Source: Streptomyces sp. Ag109_O5-10
GTDB taxonomy: Bacteria; Actinomycetota; Actinomycetes; Streptomycetales; Streptomycetaceae
Direction: 5' to 3'
DNA length: 64,000 nucleotides
NCBI RefSeq assembly: GCF_900105755.1
Contig: NZ_FNTQ01000001.1
Coordinates: 1,860,001-1,924,000 of the forward strand
The notes beneath the pieces were generated by a model, which was not told where the DNA came from, did no database searches, and saw only the letters and a list, made by a program, of their open reading frames with translations. Positions 37,195-45,560 of this stretch are shown here, in pieces (position 1 is the first letter of the stretch; each line of letters opens with the position of its first letter). A program made the position numbers and the translations under genes.

Positions 37195-37576
37195 TCGAAC
37201 TCTCACGGTGATCCTCGTTCGCTTCGGCGAGCAGGGCGCGAATGGCATTTCCCGACAGGGCAGTTTTCGCCAGGAAACCGGCTGCGGCACTCTCCTCGAT
37301 CATGCCTGTGTATTCTTCCTCGGCGTGGACGGAAACCAAAATGACCAGCGGCGGGGGCGGGCCGGTCTCGAGCCGCATTCGGCCGACCAGCTCCAGTCCG
37401 CATTCGCCGCCGAGATCGATGTCGACCAACGCCACGTCCGGCTTGAGTTGCTCGGCCTGCCGCAATGCCTGAGCGCTGTCGGACGCCATACCCACGACTT
37501 CTATGCCCTGGCCCGTGAGCAGACACTGAGCGGCGCGGAGGAAGTCGGGACAGTCATCGACGATGAGGCAACGCAT
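37172..37576 (-). CDS. stand-alone receiver-domain protein
   Basis: A 134-residue receiver domain without an output domain. Acidic residues are in IVDDCPD, the phospho-acceptor in DVALVDIDLGGECG, a Ser/Thr in LVSVH and the Lys in FLAKTALSG. ATG 37576 (MRCLIVDDCPDF) is chosen because the receiver starts there; the frame upstream is not domain-like. It overlaps the regulator gene 36541-37194 tail to tail. It could be a phosphate sink or a switch protein in the neighbouring kinase or STAS circuit (inference). Confidence 0.85.
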   Translation of the reverse strand: MRCLIVDDCPDFLRAAQCLLTGQGIEVVGMASDSAQALRQAEQLKPDVALVDIDLGGECGLELVGRMRLETGPPPPLVILVSVHAEEEYTGMIEESAAAGFLAKTALSGNAIRALLAEANEDHRESSIIWPPER

Positions 37577-37923
37577 CAGGTATCCAAACTCCCTTAGGGT
37601 GTCCGCTCTTCGAGCAGTCGCGAACTCCGCGGACCGCCGGGCCGGTGAACATGAGCCACGGGCAACATCCACCCGCCGGGAGATGCCTGGAAGTGAACTC
37701 TCGGGTGAGCAGCCGCGCTTCCGGCTACCCGTCCGTCAATTCCATCACAGGGAACGCGGGAGAGGGAAGAACGATCCTGCTACGTGCGTGCACGATAGTG
37801 GCGGCTTCCTGTCTGGTAATGCTGGCAGGAAGGAGTGGATGGATGCTGACCGCCATGACGCGGCTCGGCTTTTTCCATAGCTTTGACGTGTTCGTCAATT
37901 CCCACTCGTAGAGGAGAAAGTAC

Positions 37924-38325
37924 GTGCCAGCCGTCTGTACCGTGTTCGTCGGAAATCGGCCCATTGTGGTGACTGCCGCCGGTGAATTGGACGTCGCCAC
38001 CGCTGCCCACACCGAAGCGATCTTCACCGCCGTGAGCGGCGGCGCCCGCCCCGAGGTCGTCATCGACCTGAGGCAGGTCACCTTCCTGGACTGCGCAGGA
38101 GCACGTCCCCTGACCGCCGCCGCCCGCCTCATCCATGAGGCGGGGGGCCGGCTGACGCTGCTAGCCGATCACCCGATGGTCGTCAAAGTGCTGCGCTTCA
38201 ACCAGCTGTTTCCTCATGGCGCGTCTCCGACCGGCGGCGCCGACCCGGCTCACCATCCTCCCGCATACCCCCCGGCGCCGCGTCTCTGCGACCACCGCTG
38301 CCGGTCGCTGGCGGAGGAACGCTGA
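37924..38325 (+). CDS. STAS-domain anti-anti-sigma-like protein
   Basis: A 133-residue protein with a STAS domain (about 10-105): IVVTAAGELDVATA, VVIDLRQVTFLDCAGARPLT. The phosphorylated Ser region of SpoIIAA/RsbV reads DCAG here, so the acceptor Ser is replaced by Cys, as in some Streptomyces homologues; phospho-control is then doubtful. The C-terminal tail is His- and Pro-rich. GTG 37924 follows AGGAGAAAGT. It is near the kinase/regulator and the ATPase-bearing SpoIIE-like protein at 39214, a possible partner. Confidence 0.85.
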   Translation: MPAVCTVFVGNRPIVVTAAGELDVATAAHTEAIFTAVSGGARPEVVIDLRQVTFLDCAGARPLTAAARLIHEAGGRLTLLADHPMVVKVLRFNQLFPHGASPTGGADPAHHPPAYPPAPRLCDHRCRSLAEER

Positions 38326-38387
38326 CCGAGTCTCTCGTCACCGCCGGGCCGCGGTAGCGGCCCGGCGGAAGAAAAATGAAAGCCAGA

Positions 38388-39251
38388 TCATTGTGTATCG
38401 CGCCCTGGGGAACTCCCGAACATTCTGCGGTAGTCCCGGTGGAACTGGGACGGGCTTTCGTAGCCGACGCGGTGAGCGATCGCCGTGACGCTGCCCGTGC
38501 GGGCCCGCAGAAGTGTACGAGCGGTTTGCAGACGTATCGTCTTCTGAAACTGGATCGGTGTGGCCGACGTCGCCGCGCGGAAGTGCCGGTGGAACGAGGA
38601 CGTACTCATACCGGACACGCGTGCGAGGTCGCCGACGCTCAGCGGTTCGTGATAGTGCTGGCGGATCCAGCCGATGGCCCGGGCGATGTGGGCGATGCTG
38701 CTGTCGGCCAGGCCGATCTGCCGTATGACGCCGCCTTGGCTTCCGGTGATCAGCCGCCAGAGGATCTCGCGTTGGTATGCCGGGCCGAGAACTCGCAGGT
38801 CGTCGGGGCAGCGGGCGGCTCGCAGCAGTCGTACGACGGGCTCGAGCAGCTTTGGCGTGGCGTCCGTGACGAAGAATTCCCTCTCGGCCTGGGGCGGCCC
38901 CGCCTCGTCCGTCTCGAGCAGCAAGGACGCGATGGCCTGCGGCCGTAGGTCCATGATGAAGATCGCGAGCGGTTCGTCACGGTCCGCCTGGATGACCTGG
39001 CTGGTCGACGACAGGTCGAGCGAGGCGATCACGTACTTCCCGGCACCGTACTCGTACGGTTCGCCGTTGAACACCGTGCGCATGGAGCCCTGAGCCACGA
39101 GTGCCAGGGTGGGCCCGGGCACGGGAGCGACGACCGGGGAGGTCGGCTCGTTCACGACCGCAACGGCGACGCCGTCGACAACCGTGGCTCTGCGGCCGCC
39201 GTCCCCCACGTGTTCAAGGATCAGCGTGTGCAGCTCCTGCAGAAGCTCCAT
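38388..39251 (-). CDS. AraC-family transcriptional regulator
   Basis: A 287-residue regulator. The N-terminal domain (about 15-170) is of the AraC_N/cupin kind (TLALVAQGSMRTVFNGEPYE, AGKYVIASLDL). Two helix-turn-helix motifs follow at about 190-280: LSVGDLARVSGMSTSSFHRH, FRAATSATPIQFQ, and VTAIAHRVGYESPSQFHRDY, RRMFGSSP. The first 38 nt overlap the 3' end of the ATPase-bearing SpoIIE-like gene upstream, so both are probably in one operon. The target genes are unknown. Confidence 0.93.
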   Translation of the reverse strand: MELLQELHTLILEHVGDGGRRATVVDGVAVAVVNEPTSPVVAPVPGPTLALVAQGSMRTVFNGEPYEYGAGKYVIASLDLSSTSQVIQADRDEPLAIFIMDLRPQAIASLLLETDEAGPPQAEREFFVTDATPKLLEPVVRLLRAARCPDDLRVLGPAYQREILWRLITGSQGGVIRQIGLADSSIAHIARAIGWIRQHYHEPLSVGDLARVSGMSTSSFHRHFRAATSATPIQFQKTIRLQTARTLLRARTGSVTAIAHRVGYESPSQFHRDYRRMFGSSPGRDTQ

Positions 39252-40818
39252 CCTCAGTCTCCGAACGCGTCGAGGTTCCCGGTGCCGGAAGTTCTTCTTC
39301 CGCCCAGATGGTCTTGCCGTGGGAATGGTGGCGTGTACCCCAGCGCCTGGTGAGCTGAGCGACGATGAACAGCCCCCGGCCGCTCTCGTCGAAGGTGCGG
39401 GCGCGCCGCAGATGCGGGGAGGTACTGCTGCCGTCGGAGACCTCGCAGGTCAATCCGGCGCCGTGGCGGATCAGGCGCAGTCGGACAGGAGGGTGAGCAT
39501 GGCGGATCGCGTTGGTGACGAGCTCGCTCGCGACGAGTTCCATGGCGGGCGCGGCCTCCTCAAGTCCCCATGCGGCGAGCTTCCCTGAGATGTGCTTACG
39601 CGCCTGCGAGACGGCCGCGAGATCGGCTGAGAGCTCCCAGGCACCGACGTGGCTGCCGTCGAAGGCATGGGTGCGGGCCGCGAGGACGTCGGCGCGGACA
39701 TGACGCCTACCGGATACGAGGGCGTCGAGGGCCCGGCGGCAGAGGGCGTCCAGGCCGCACTGAGATCCGGCAACCGCCTCGGGCAGCGCGGTCCCACTGG
39801 TCCAGGCCGGCAGTTCGGGTGTCGCGGGGGTGTGCGCGTACAACAGGAGCACACTGCCTTCGGGGAGCTCGATCTCGGTGGCCTCCGCGGGCGATCGGGC
39901 AAGCCCGAGCGGCAGGCCGACAGGAATCTCCACGGTGGTGGCCAGGCCGTCGGGCCCGATCACGGTCGGCGCGGGATACCCGGCGCTGGCGAGGGTGCAG
40001 CGCGCGGAGACGGGGTCGTAGACGGCATACAGGCAATGGGCGGTGGTCCCGGCTGCGCTCTCGTCGTGCCCGCCCACGTCGTGCTGCGGCCGCAGCCGGG
40101 TCAGTACGCCCTCCAGGCGGGTGAGGAGTTCATCCGGTTGCAGGTCGATGTCGGCCAGTGTGCGTGTCGCCGCGCGGAGTTCGGCGGCCATTCCGGACGT
40201 GTGACTCCCGTGGTCGGTGACGGACCCTGCGACCAGCGCGACCCGGGCGCCTGGCAGTGGTATGGCGTCGAGCCAATGGGCTTTGGGCACGGCTGTGCTG
40301 TTGTCCGCCGTCCCGGAACCGGCAAGCTCCACCGCCGCGGGCTGCGGCAGCGGGGACGGTTGGTTCTGCGTCACCGAGAACGAAGGTGCGTCACCGGGTG
40401 CACCGTCTGCCGTGTCCCTCGCCTCTGCGGCGATTGCCGGACTGTCGCTCACCAGGGGATGTTCCGCCGGGGCGCAGAGGCGTTGCCGTCGCAGGCGGGT
40501 CCGGCAGATCACAAGGCTCAGGCCGAAGGACAGCGCCGCGGCGGAAATCACGACTGCACGGCCTCCTTCGGAGACACCGTGGATCGTCAAGCCGTAGACG
40601 GCCACACTGGCCACCAGGGTTGCGCCTCCGATGAAGAGGGCCCGGCGAACGGGGAGCAAAGCGGCGGCCACGACGGGGACCAGTACCGAGTAGTCGGACC
40701 AGCGGACCGAGCCACTGGTGGAGACGCCCAATTGGACCGCACACATGGCGCTCAGATAGATGACGAGCAGCGAGCTCGGCTGGCACAGCAGACGTCGTAC
40801 AGCAGCCATTTTTGTCAT
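39214..40818 (-). CDS. degenerate SpoIIE-like domain fused to an RsbW-type ATPase
   Basis: A 534-residue protein. N-terminal membrane helices (about 15-110; LLVIYLSAMCAVQLGV, YSVLVPVVAAALLPV) are followed by a SpoIIE/PP2C-like region (about 195-385) and an HATPase_c domain (about 420-515: ELVASELVTNAIRHA, CEVSDGSS, DESGRGLFIVAQL). The SpoIIE part keeps the fold (LASAGYPAPTVIG, LLTRLEGVLTRLR) but loses metal ligands: GDVMGHG is AGSVTDHG and LLLYTDGL is LLLYAHTP. It is probably inactive as phosphatase while the ATPase motifs look intact. ATG 40818 follows GAAGGGACA. It lies 89 nt behind an intact SpoIIE gene. Confidence 0.85.
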   Translation of the reverse strand: MTKMAAVRRLLCQPSSLLVIYLSAMCAVQLGVSTSGSVRWSDYSVLVPVVAAALLPVRRALFIGGATLVASVAVYGLTIHGVSEGGRAVVISAAALSFGLSLVICRTRLRRQRLCAPAEHPLVSDSPAIAAEARDTADGAPGDAPSFSVTQNQPSPLPQPAAVELAGSGTADNSTAVPKAHWLDAIPLPGARVALVAGSVTDHGSHTSGMAAELRAATRTLADIDLQPDELLTRLEGVLTRLRPQHDVGGHDESAAGTTAHCLYAVYDPVSARCTLASAGYPAPTVIGPDGLATTVEIPVGLPLGLARSPAEATEIELPEGSVLLLYAHTPATPELPAWTSGTALPEAVAGSQCGLDALCRRALDALVSGRRHVRADVLAARTHAFDGSHVGAWELSADLAAVSQARKHISGKLAAWGLEEAAPAMELVASELVTNAIRHAHPPVRLRLIRHGAGLTCEVSDGSSTSPHLRRARTFDESGRGLFIVAQLTRRWGTRHHSHGKTIWAEEELPAPGTSTRSETEDGASAGAAHADP

Positions 40819-40907
40819 TGTCCCTTCATGGTCGGCCTCTGGTGCAAGGCGCAGGGCCCTGTGGTCTGCGCCGGACAACCCACCGACGTGGATGCCTCCG
40901 ACCCGGC

Positions 40908-42059
40908 TCATGCGGCGGCCTGCGGGGAACGGGGCAGGTGGGCAGGGCAGTGGACGGCCACCATGGCGAGGTCGTCGTCCAGGTGTTGACCCGCATAGCT
41001 GTCGAGATCACGGCTGATGTGTTGCAGCAGGCTGTGCGGGCAGCACCAGGTCCACGTGGCGGCACGCTCGAGGACGGGGTAGAAGGTCCCGGTGGCGTCG
41101 CGGGCCTCGACGAGGCCGTCGGTGTAGAGCAACAGGGTGTCGCCCGGAGAGAACGCGAACGTGTCGAGGGGGAATGCCTCTGCCGTGCTTCCGGCCAGTC
41201 CGAGTGGCGGAGCGGGCCGGTCCACGCGCAGGCGCGTCACCCCGCCGCGCTGCCCGAGCAGCGGCGGAGGGTGTCCGCAGCTCACGACCCTGACCGTCTC
41301 TTCCGCGTCGGGAAGTTCGACCAGCAGAGCGGTGATGAAGCGTTCGGCGCTGTTGGGGTCCCTCTCGCTCATCTCTGCCAGATGCCTGCGGACGCTGCGT
41401 TCCAGGGAGGCCGCCAGCTTCGGGAGTGTCTCGTGTTCATGGGCCGCCTCGCGGAAGGCACCCAGCAGGGCGGAGGCGTCCTCGACGGCCGGCAGACCCT
41501 TGCCGCGGACGTCGCCTATGAGAAGGCGGGTCGTACGACCGGAGCGGACGGCGGCGTACAGGTCGCCGCCCACCAGGGCGTGCGCGGTCGCCGCCCGGTA
41601 CATGGACGCGATGCGCAGAGAACCCGCTGTGTGCGGAAGGGGCCGCAGCAGAACCCGCTGGGCCGCCTCGGAGACGGCACGCACCTGGGTGAGCTCCCTC
41701 AGGTCGCGATCGTGCAGCGCGCGAGCGGCGACGGCGGACGCCGAGACCGCCAGCAGAGCGCCGATGTGTATGGGCAGCAGCGGCGAATGCATCAGACCGT
41801 CATGCCCGTCGACGATGACCACCGCCGCACTGGCGGTGAGTGCCATGGCGACCGTGAATCGCACCCGGGTGACCGCCGCGGTGCAGGCGGGGGCCGCCAC
41901 GAGCAGCGGTGAGAGATGAATGGCCAGGGGGGCGAAGGACGCCGCGAGGGTGATCGCAGCGATCAACAGGAGAGGAAGCGCCAGATACGCTCGGGTGCCT
42001 CCTGTGGGCAGGAGGCTGTCAGGGCCGGGCACTGAGACCTCGCGAGCAAAGATTCTCAT
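40908..42059 (-). CDS. membrane-bound SpoIIE-type PP2C phosphatase
   Basis: A 383-residue protein. Several N-terminal membrane helices (about 25-135; YLALPLLLIAAITLAASFAP, IHIGALLAVSASAVAARAL) and a C-terminal SpoIIE domain (about 150-375) with intact motifs: VGGDLYAAV, IGDVRGKG, SCGHPPPLL, LLLYTDGLVE and DDDLAMVAV. It should dephosphorylate a STAS protein at the membrane. ATG 42059 (MRIFAREVSV) is chosen because GCAGGATCACCC precedes it and the helices follow; the frame is open to 42137. It is cotranscribed with the degenerate SpoIIE-ATPase gene, whose phosphatase function it may replace. Confidence 0.9.
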   Translation of the reverse strand: MRIFAREVSVPGPDSLLPTGGTRAYLALPLLLIAAITLAASFAPLAIHLSPLLVAAPACTAAVTRVRFTVAMALTASAAVVIVDGHDGLMHSPLLPIHIGALLAVSASAVAARALHDRDLRELTQVRAVSEAAQRVLLRPLPHTAGSLRIASMYRAATAHALVGGDLYAAVRSGRTTRLLIGDVRGKGLPAVEDASALLGAFREAAHEHETLPKLAASLERSVRRHLAEMSERDPNSAERFITALLVELPDAEETVRVVSCGHPPPLLGQRGGVTRLRVDRPAPPLGLAGSTAEAFPLDTFAFSPGDTLLLYTDGLVEARDATGTFYPVLERAATWTWCCPHSLLQHISRDLDSYAGQHLDDDLAMVAVHCPAHLPRSPQAAA

Positions 42060-42269
42060 GGGTGATCCTGCGGTCGATCTCGTGAGCGCCTGGGATTCGG
42101 CGTGCCGCCGTCCGTACGCGGGTGATTCGCCGGTCACCGGCTCAGGCTGCTCGAGACGCGACCTGCTGGGGACAGGGGAGAGGCGTCACGTTCTGCGCCT
42201 GGTCATGTGGGGCCCGCGCCGCGCGGCGGAGATCGTCCCTGTCCTTACTCTTTACTTGACGCTTTCTTG

Positions 42270-42301
42270 CCGTATAGCGGTATTTCATTTCCGCTATACG
42301 G
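42270..42301. promoter_or_regulatory. perfect 11-bp inverted repeat in an AT-rich patch
   Basis: CCGTATAGCGG and CCGCTATACGG flank TATTTCATTT. It lies about 210 nt upstream of the SpoIIE gene (start 42059, minus). The AT-richness and TTGAC just before it fit an operator or promoter region; it could also be a hairpin. The rest of 42060-42647 holds no supported gene. Confidence 0.6.
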
Positions 42302-42417
42302 ATTCCAATGTGCGTCAGGCGCAGGACCGAGTCAAGCGGAGACGCCTCGCACAGGCATTACGAAATTCGAACGGCGGCCGCGGCGGACGGCCGTACCGGC
42401 CGCGTCCGGCCGGACGC

Positions 42418-42453
42418 GGCCAGGGCACGGATGGGGGCCAGGGCACGGATGGG
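42418..42453. repeat. two perfect 18-bp tandem copies
   Basis: GGCCAGGGCACGGATGGG occurs twice head to tail (42418-42435 and 42436-42453) in the non-coding space before the STAS-ANTAR gene's 3' end. Confidence 0.9.
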
Positions 42454-42647
42454 ACGGGTGCGGCCAGGCCGAGCCGACCGTCGGCCGCAGTGGAGGTTCT
42501 GCTCCTACGTCACCAGCAACGTCGGCGCCCTCGACGCGGTGCGTCAGATCGACGCCGTTCCCGTCCTGCGCCGCGTCGAGCAGGCGGGCACCCGTCTCCA
42601 CGACGGCCGCCCGGTTCCGGCCTGACCGACACCGACGGGACCGGCCG

Positions 42648-43337
42648 TCATGCGCACGCCGGCCGTGCCGCTCGTTCCGCGCGGGTGGCGCCGTGCGGCC
42701 GGCCGTCGGTCCTGCGGGCCGTGGCGACGACCGCGGTGAGCTGTCTCCGGACGGGATCCGGCAACGAAGCGCCGTGCACGGTCGTCAGCACATCCCTGGC
42801 GAGGTCGTGCAGGGGGGTGCCGGTTTTCCTGGAGGTCGTGACCAGCACCTCCCGCGCCGCGTCCCGGCTCAGACCGAACGTGGCCATGAGGACCCCGCGT
42901 GCCAGGTCGATGTCCGGCCGGGTGCGCGTCGCACGGCGGATGTGGACCACCCCGGTCCGGAGACGTCCGTCGTCCGCCGCGGGCTGACCGGAGCCGCCGG
43001 ACGCGCCCGGTCCGTCGGGAGCGGCGGAGAACAGGGCGTAGGAGTCCGTCAACGTCAGCAGACGCTCCACGGCGGGGCTGACGACGGTGACGGTGATCGT
43101 CTTCCCCGCGGCGACCGCCTGCGCCCGGGCGGCCAGCAGTACGTTCAGCGCACTGCAGTCCGCGAACGTCATCCCGCCGAGATCCAGGTCCACGCCCTCG
43201 GCGGTCCTCGCAAGGGCGTCGTGCAGGGTGCGCCGGAGCTCGTGGCTGTTGTCGAGACAGAACTCGCCGCTCACGCTGACGGCCACACGGCCGCCGCCCT
43301 CGCTCTCGAACGGCACTTCCTCGGACGGTTCCGGCAT
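42648..43337 (-). CDS. STAS-ANTAR protein
   Basis: A 229-residue protein. An N-terminal STAS domain (about 10-105: VAVSVSGEFCLDNSHELRRT, VDLDLGGMTFADCSALNVLL) is followed by a linker and an ANTAR domain (about 140-200: IDLARGVLMATFGLSRDAAR then EVLVTTSRKTGTPLHDLARD). The STAS acceptor region is ADCSAL, with Cys before Ser. ANTAR domains bind RNA, so the protein may link partner switching to antitermination. ATG 43337 follows AGAGGAGGGG. It is divergent from the winged-helix-STAS gene at 43457 with a short shared promoter. Confidence 0.88.
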   Translation of the reverse strand: MPEPSEEVPFESEGGGRVAVSVSGEFCLDNSHELRRTLHDALARTAEGVDLDLGGMTFADCSALNVLLAARAQAVAAGKTITVTVVSPAVERLLTLTDSYALFSAAPDGPGASGGSGQPAADDGRLRTGVVHIRRATRTRPDIDLARGVLMATFGLSRDAAREVLVTTSRKTGTPLHDLARDVLTTVHGASLPDPVRRQLTAVVATARRTDGRPHGATRAERAARPACA

Positions 43338-43403
43338 GATCCCCTCCTCTGCATATGCCCCCTCAAGCCTCGTACGCTCACCCTGACCCGTCAAGGTGTA
43401 CGT

Positions 43404-43415
43404 GAACTTTAGTTC
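43404..43415. promoter_or_regulatory. GAAC-TTTA-GTTC inverted repeat in a divergent promoter
   Basis: GAACTTTAGTTC, an imperfect palindrome with a 4-nt centre, lies 42 nt before the winged-helix-STAS start (43457) and 67 nt before the STAS-ANTAR start (43337, minus). It is a candidate operator for the winged-helix protein. Confidence 0.5.
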
Positions 43416-43456
43416 GCGTTTTTGCCTGCGTGAAAAATCAGTCGTACGATTTGGCC

Positions 43457-44176
43457 ATGGTGGCAGTCGACGGAGTTCCCGAGCCGCACACGGGCTGGAC
43501 GTTCGTGACGAGTCACGCGCGCGTGCTGGCCAGCATCGCCGACAATCACAGCGCGCGGATCCGTGACATCGCAGCACGTTGCCGGCTCACCGAGCGTGCG
43601 GTCCAGAAGATCATCTCGGACCTGGAACGGGACGGTTACCTCTCCCACACCCGCAGCGGCCGCTCCAACCAGTACCGGATCGACCCGAGCAAGGTGCTGC
43701 GCCATCCCGCCGAGGCGGGCCTCACGGTGGCCTCCCTGCTGTCGCTGCTGGTCAGGGACGAGGCCGACCGCAAGGGCGCGGTCGCGAGAGACGACGAGGG
43801 CACAAGCCCCGGGCCGGTGAGCGACGACGACCGGCCGGCCGGTGCGGGGCGTGCGCAGCCGGAGCCGCCCGGGACGACGCAGTACGAGTCGCACGGTGCC
43901 CGGGTGTTCGTGGCCCACGGCGCCTACGACGCCGCCTCGATCGCACCGCTGGCGGACGCGCTGCGGGCAGCCGCCGACACGTACTCCCGGGTGGTGGTCG
44001 ACGCCCGCGGTGTGAGCTTCGCCGACTCGACCTTCCTGAACCTGCTCATCAGCGTCCACCACGCGACCGACCTGCGCGTGGTCGCGCCGTCGGCACAGCT
44101 CCGGCGCCTGCTGGAACTCACCGGCGCCGACAAAGCCCTCAAGGTGCGGGCCGGCCTGGAGGAAGCCACGGAGTGA
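43457..44176 (+). CDS. winged-helix (MarR-like)-STAS fusion protein
   Basis: A 239-residue protein. A winged-helix DNA-binding domain (about 5-70: WTFVTSHARVLASIADNHSA, IRDIAARCRLTERAVQKIIS, DLERDGYLSHTRSGRSNQYR) is joined by a charged linker to a STAS domain (about 140-235: VFVAHGAYDAASIAPLADAL, VVVDARGVSFADSTFLNLLI). The acceptor Ser is in FADST. This is an unusual marriage of a transcription factor and a partner-switch domain: phosphorylation of the STAS part could control DNA binding (inference). ATG 43457 is preferred over GTG 43430. It is divergent from the STAS-ANTAR gene. Confidence 0.85.
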   Translation: MVAVDGVPEPHTGWTFVTSHARVLASIADNHSARIRDIAARCRLTERAVQKIISDLERDGYLSHTRSGRSNQYRIDPSKVLRHPAEAGLTVASLLSLLVRDEADRKGAVARDDEGTSPGPVSDDDRPAGAGRAQPEPPGTTQYESHGARVFVAHGAYDAASIAPLADALRAAADTYSRVVVDARGVSFADSTFLNLLISVHHATDLRVVAPSAQLRRLLELTGADKALKVRAGLEEATE

Positions 44177-44223
44177 CCTGTTCCGTCACGGCCCGGAACA
44201 GGGGCGGTGGCGACGTGCCCGGC

Positions 44224-44451
44224 TCACTTCTTCTTCAGCGCGGACGGCTTGTGCACCGCGGACCGCCCGGACTTCTCGCTGCGCACCTGGTACTGCGGTT
44301 CGTCAGGTGACGCGTCCACCGTGCGGCCCGCGGCCTCGGTGCGCTCGGTGATCTTCTTCTCCACCTCGCCCTCGGCCTGTCCGCCGTGACTCTCCCAGGT
44401 CACCTCGTCGCCCTTTTTCAACTCCTTGCCCGCACCCCGTCTCCGAGCCAT
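44224..44451 (-). CDS. DUF2945 (hypervirulence-associated TUDOR-like) protein
   Basis: A 75-residue basic protein: KELKKGDEVTWESHGGQAEG, EVEKKITERTEAAGRTVDAS, PQYQVRSEKSGRSAVHKPSA, LKKK. The GDxVxW...GxxxGxV opening, the YxVxS-xKSG and the Lys-rich end match the DUF2945/HVA1 TUDOR-like family, which is small, stress-associated and of unknown partner. GGAGG precedes ATG 44451 at suitable distance. It converges with the winged-helix-STAS gene. Confidence 0.85.
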   Translation of the reverse strand: MARRRGAGKELKKGDEVTWESHGGQAEGEVEKKITERTEAAGRTVDASPDEPQYQVRSEKSGRSAVHKPSALKKK

Positions 44452-44631
44452 ACCGGCACTCCTCCACCTACGGTCGGCCGTTTCTCCCAGGGTGCGCGCA
44501 CCGCGCCGCCGCCGCACCGCGCCGCCGGCCGCGGAAGTGAGCGGAGACGGAGATGATCCGCACGCGTGCATGAAATGTGCGCCGGCGGACATCCGGAGAA
44601 CATGTTGCCCGACGACAAGGAGCCTCTTCGC

Positions 44632-44874
44632 ATGATCACTCCCCGTCCGCAGGTGCTGCGTGGGCTGCTGGCGCGCTATGCGGAAGCGTGTGCACGGGTG
44701 CTCGAAGCCGACACGGCAGCGAGGCGGCGCGCCCTCCAGGACATCGCATACACGCTGTGCGTCATCACGGGGACATGCGAGGTCGAGGACGCCCTCGCGG
44801 CGGCGGACCGTCTCCTCGGGGACCGTCCGCGCGAGGCGAGCGGGGACCAGACCCGGCAGACGCTGGTGGCCTGA
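44632..44874 (+). CDS. DUF5133 family protein
   Basis: An 80-residue protein starting MITPRPQVLRGLLARYAEAC and containing RRRALQDIAYTLCVITGTCE and VEDALAAADRLLG, the Streptomyces DUF5133 pattern (RYxx...R-x-L-x-D-x-x-YTLCVxTG). AAGGAG (44617-44622) lies 9 nt before ATG 44632; in-frame upstream ATGs at 44602 and 44566 are less likely. Function unknown; members often lie beside sporulation or stress regulators. Confidence 0.75.
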   Translation: MITPRPQVLRGLLARYAEACARVLEADTAARRRALQDIAYTLCVITGTCEVEDALAAADRLLGDRPREASGDQTRQTLVA

Positions 44875-45076
44875 ACCGGGCTCCGCGGCCGCCGCCCGGC
44901 GCAGTACCCCCCGCACCGCGCACTTCCCCACGCCCTGCCCGGCCAGGGACCTGGTCGGACGCCGGAAGGCGTCGGTCTGCCCGAGGGGGGAACTCGTCGG
45001 GCCATCAGCACTCAGGAGTCCCGCACCGGCCGGAGCGGAGCCCTGTGCCCCGCGCCGGACGAATGAGGTACTCGCC

Positions 45077-45400
45077 GTGGAAAGCCGAAACGACCCCGAA
45101 GGCGTCGCGCTGTCGCCGCACGAGCGCCTCGCCCTCTGGGGTATCGAGGCAGGACTCCGCCAGGATCGGCGCCTCGCGCGACGGATGCGCCGCCCGGGCC
45201 CACGGCCGGCCTGGCTGCCCCTGTCGGTCGCCGCGCTGACCTGTGCCTCGCTGCTTCTGCTGGTGACCGGGATACTCACCTCCGCCCCGGCTGCCCTCTG
45301 GTCCTTTGCCGCGCTGTGGCCCGTCACCGTCCTGCTGGCCTTCCGGATGCTGCGACGTTCGGCCGACGACGCCGGCGACCGGACCAGGACCTGGCCGTGA
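45077..45400 (+). CDS. DUF3040-like small membrane protein
   Basis: A 107-residue protein. The N-terminal amphipathic helix (LSPHERLALWGIEAGLRQDR) fits DUF3040 (LSxxExxxLxxIExxLxxxD), and two membrane helices follow (LPLSVAALTCASLLLLVTGI, ALWSFAALWPVTVLLAF). The end is basic and charged. The start is GTG 45077 with TGAGGTA about 7 nt upstream. The family is common in actinobacteria and of unknown role. Confidence 0.7.
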   Translation: MESRNDPEGVALSPHERLALWGIEAGLRQDRRLARRMRRPGPRPAWLPLSVAALTCASLLLLVTGILTSAPAALWSFAALWPVTVLLAFRMLRRSADDAGDRTRTWP

Positions 45401-45560
45401 CCCTGTCCGGAGGTCGCCCGTGACCCTCGCGGGCGATCACCGCCGGTGCGCGAGCCCGGCGGCGGCGCGGTATCGGGTCTGCCGGCCCGCTCTCACGCTC
45501 GCGCGGCGCACGCTGACCCGCCGGCGGCCGTTCACGCGCCGACGCCGGGCAGGTGCACGC

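Noticed and set aside
42308..42625. A plus-strand frame with a protein-like end (YVTSNVGALDAVRQIDAVPV).
   Set aside because: No start with ribosome binding site, no family resemblance, and the first part is repeat-like; kept only as intergenic.
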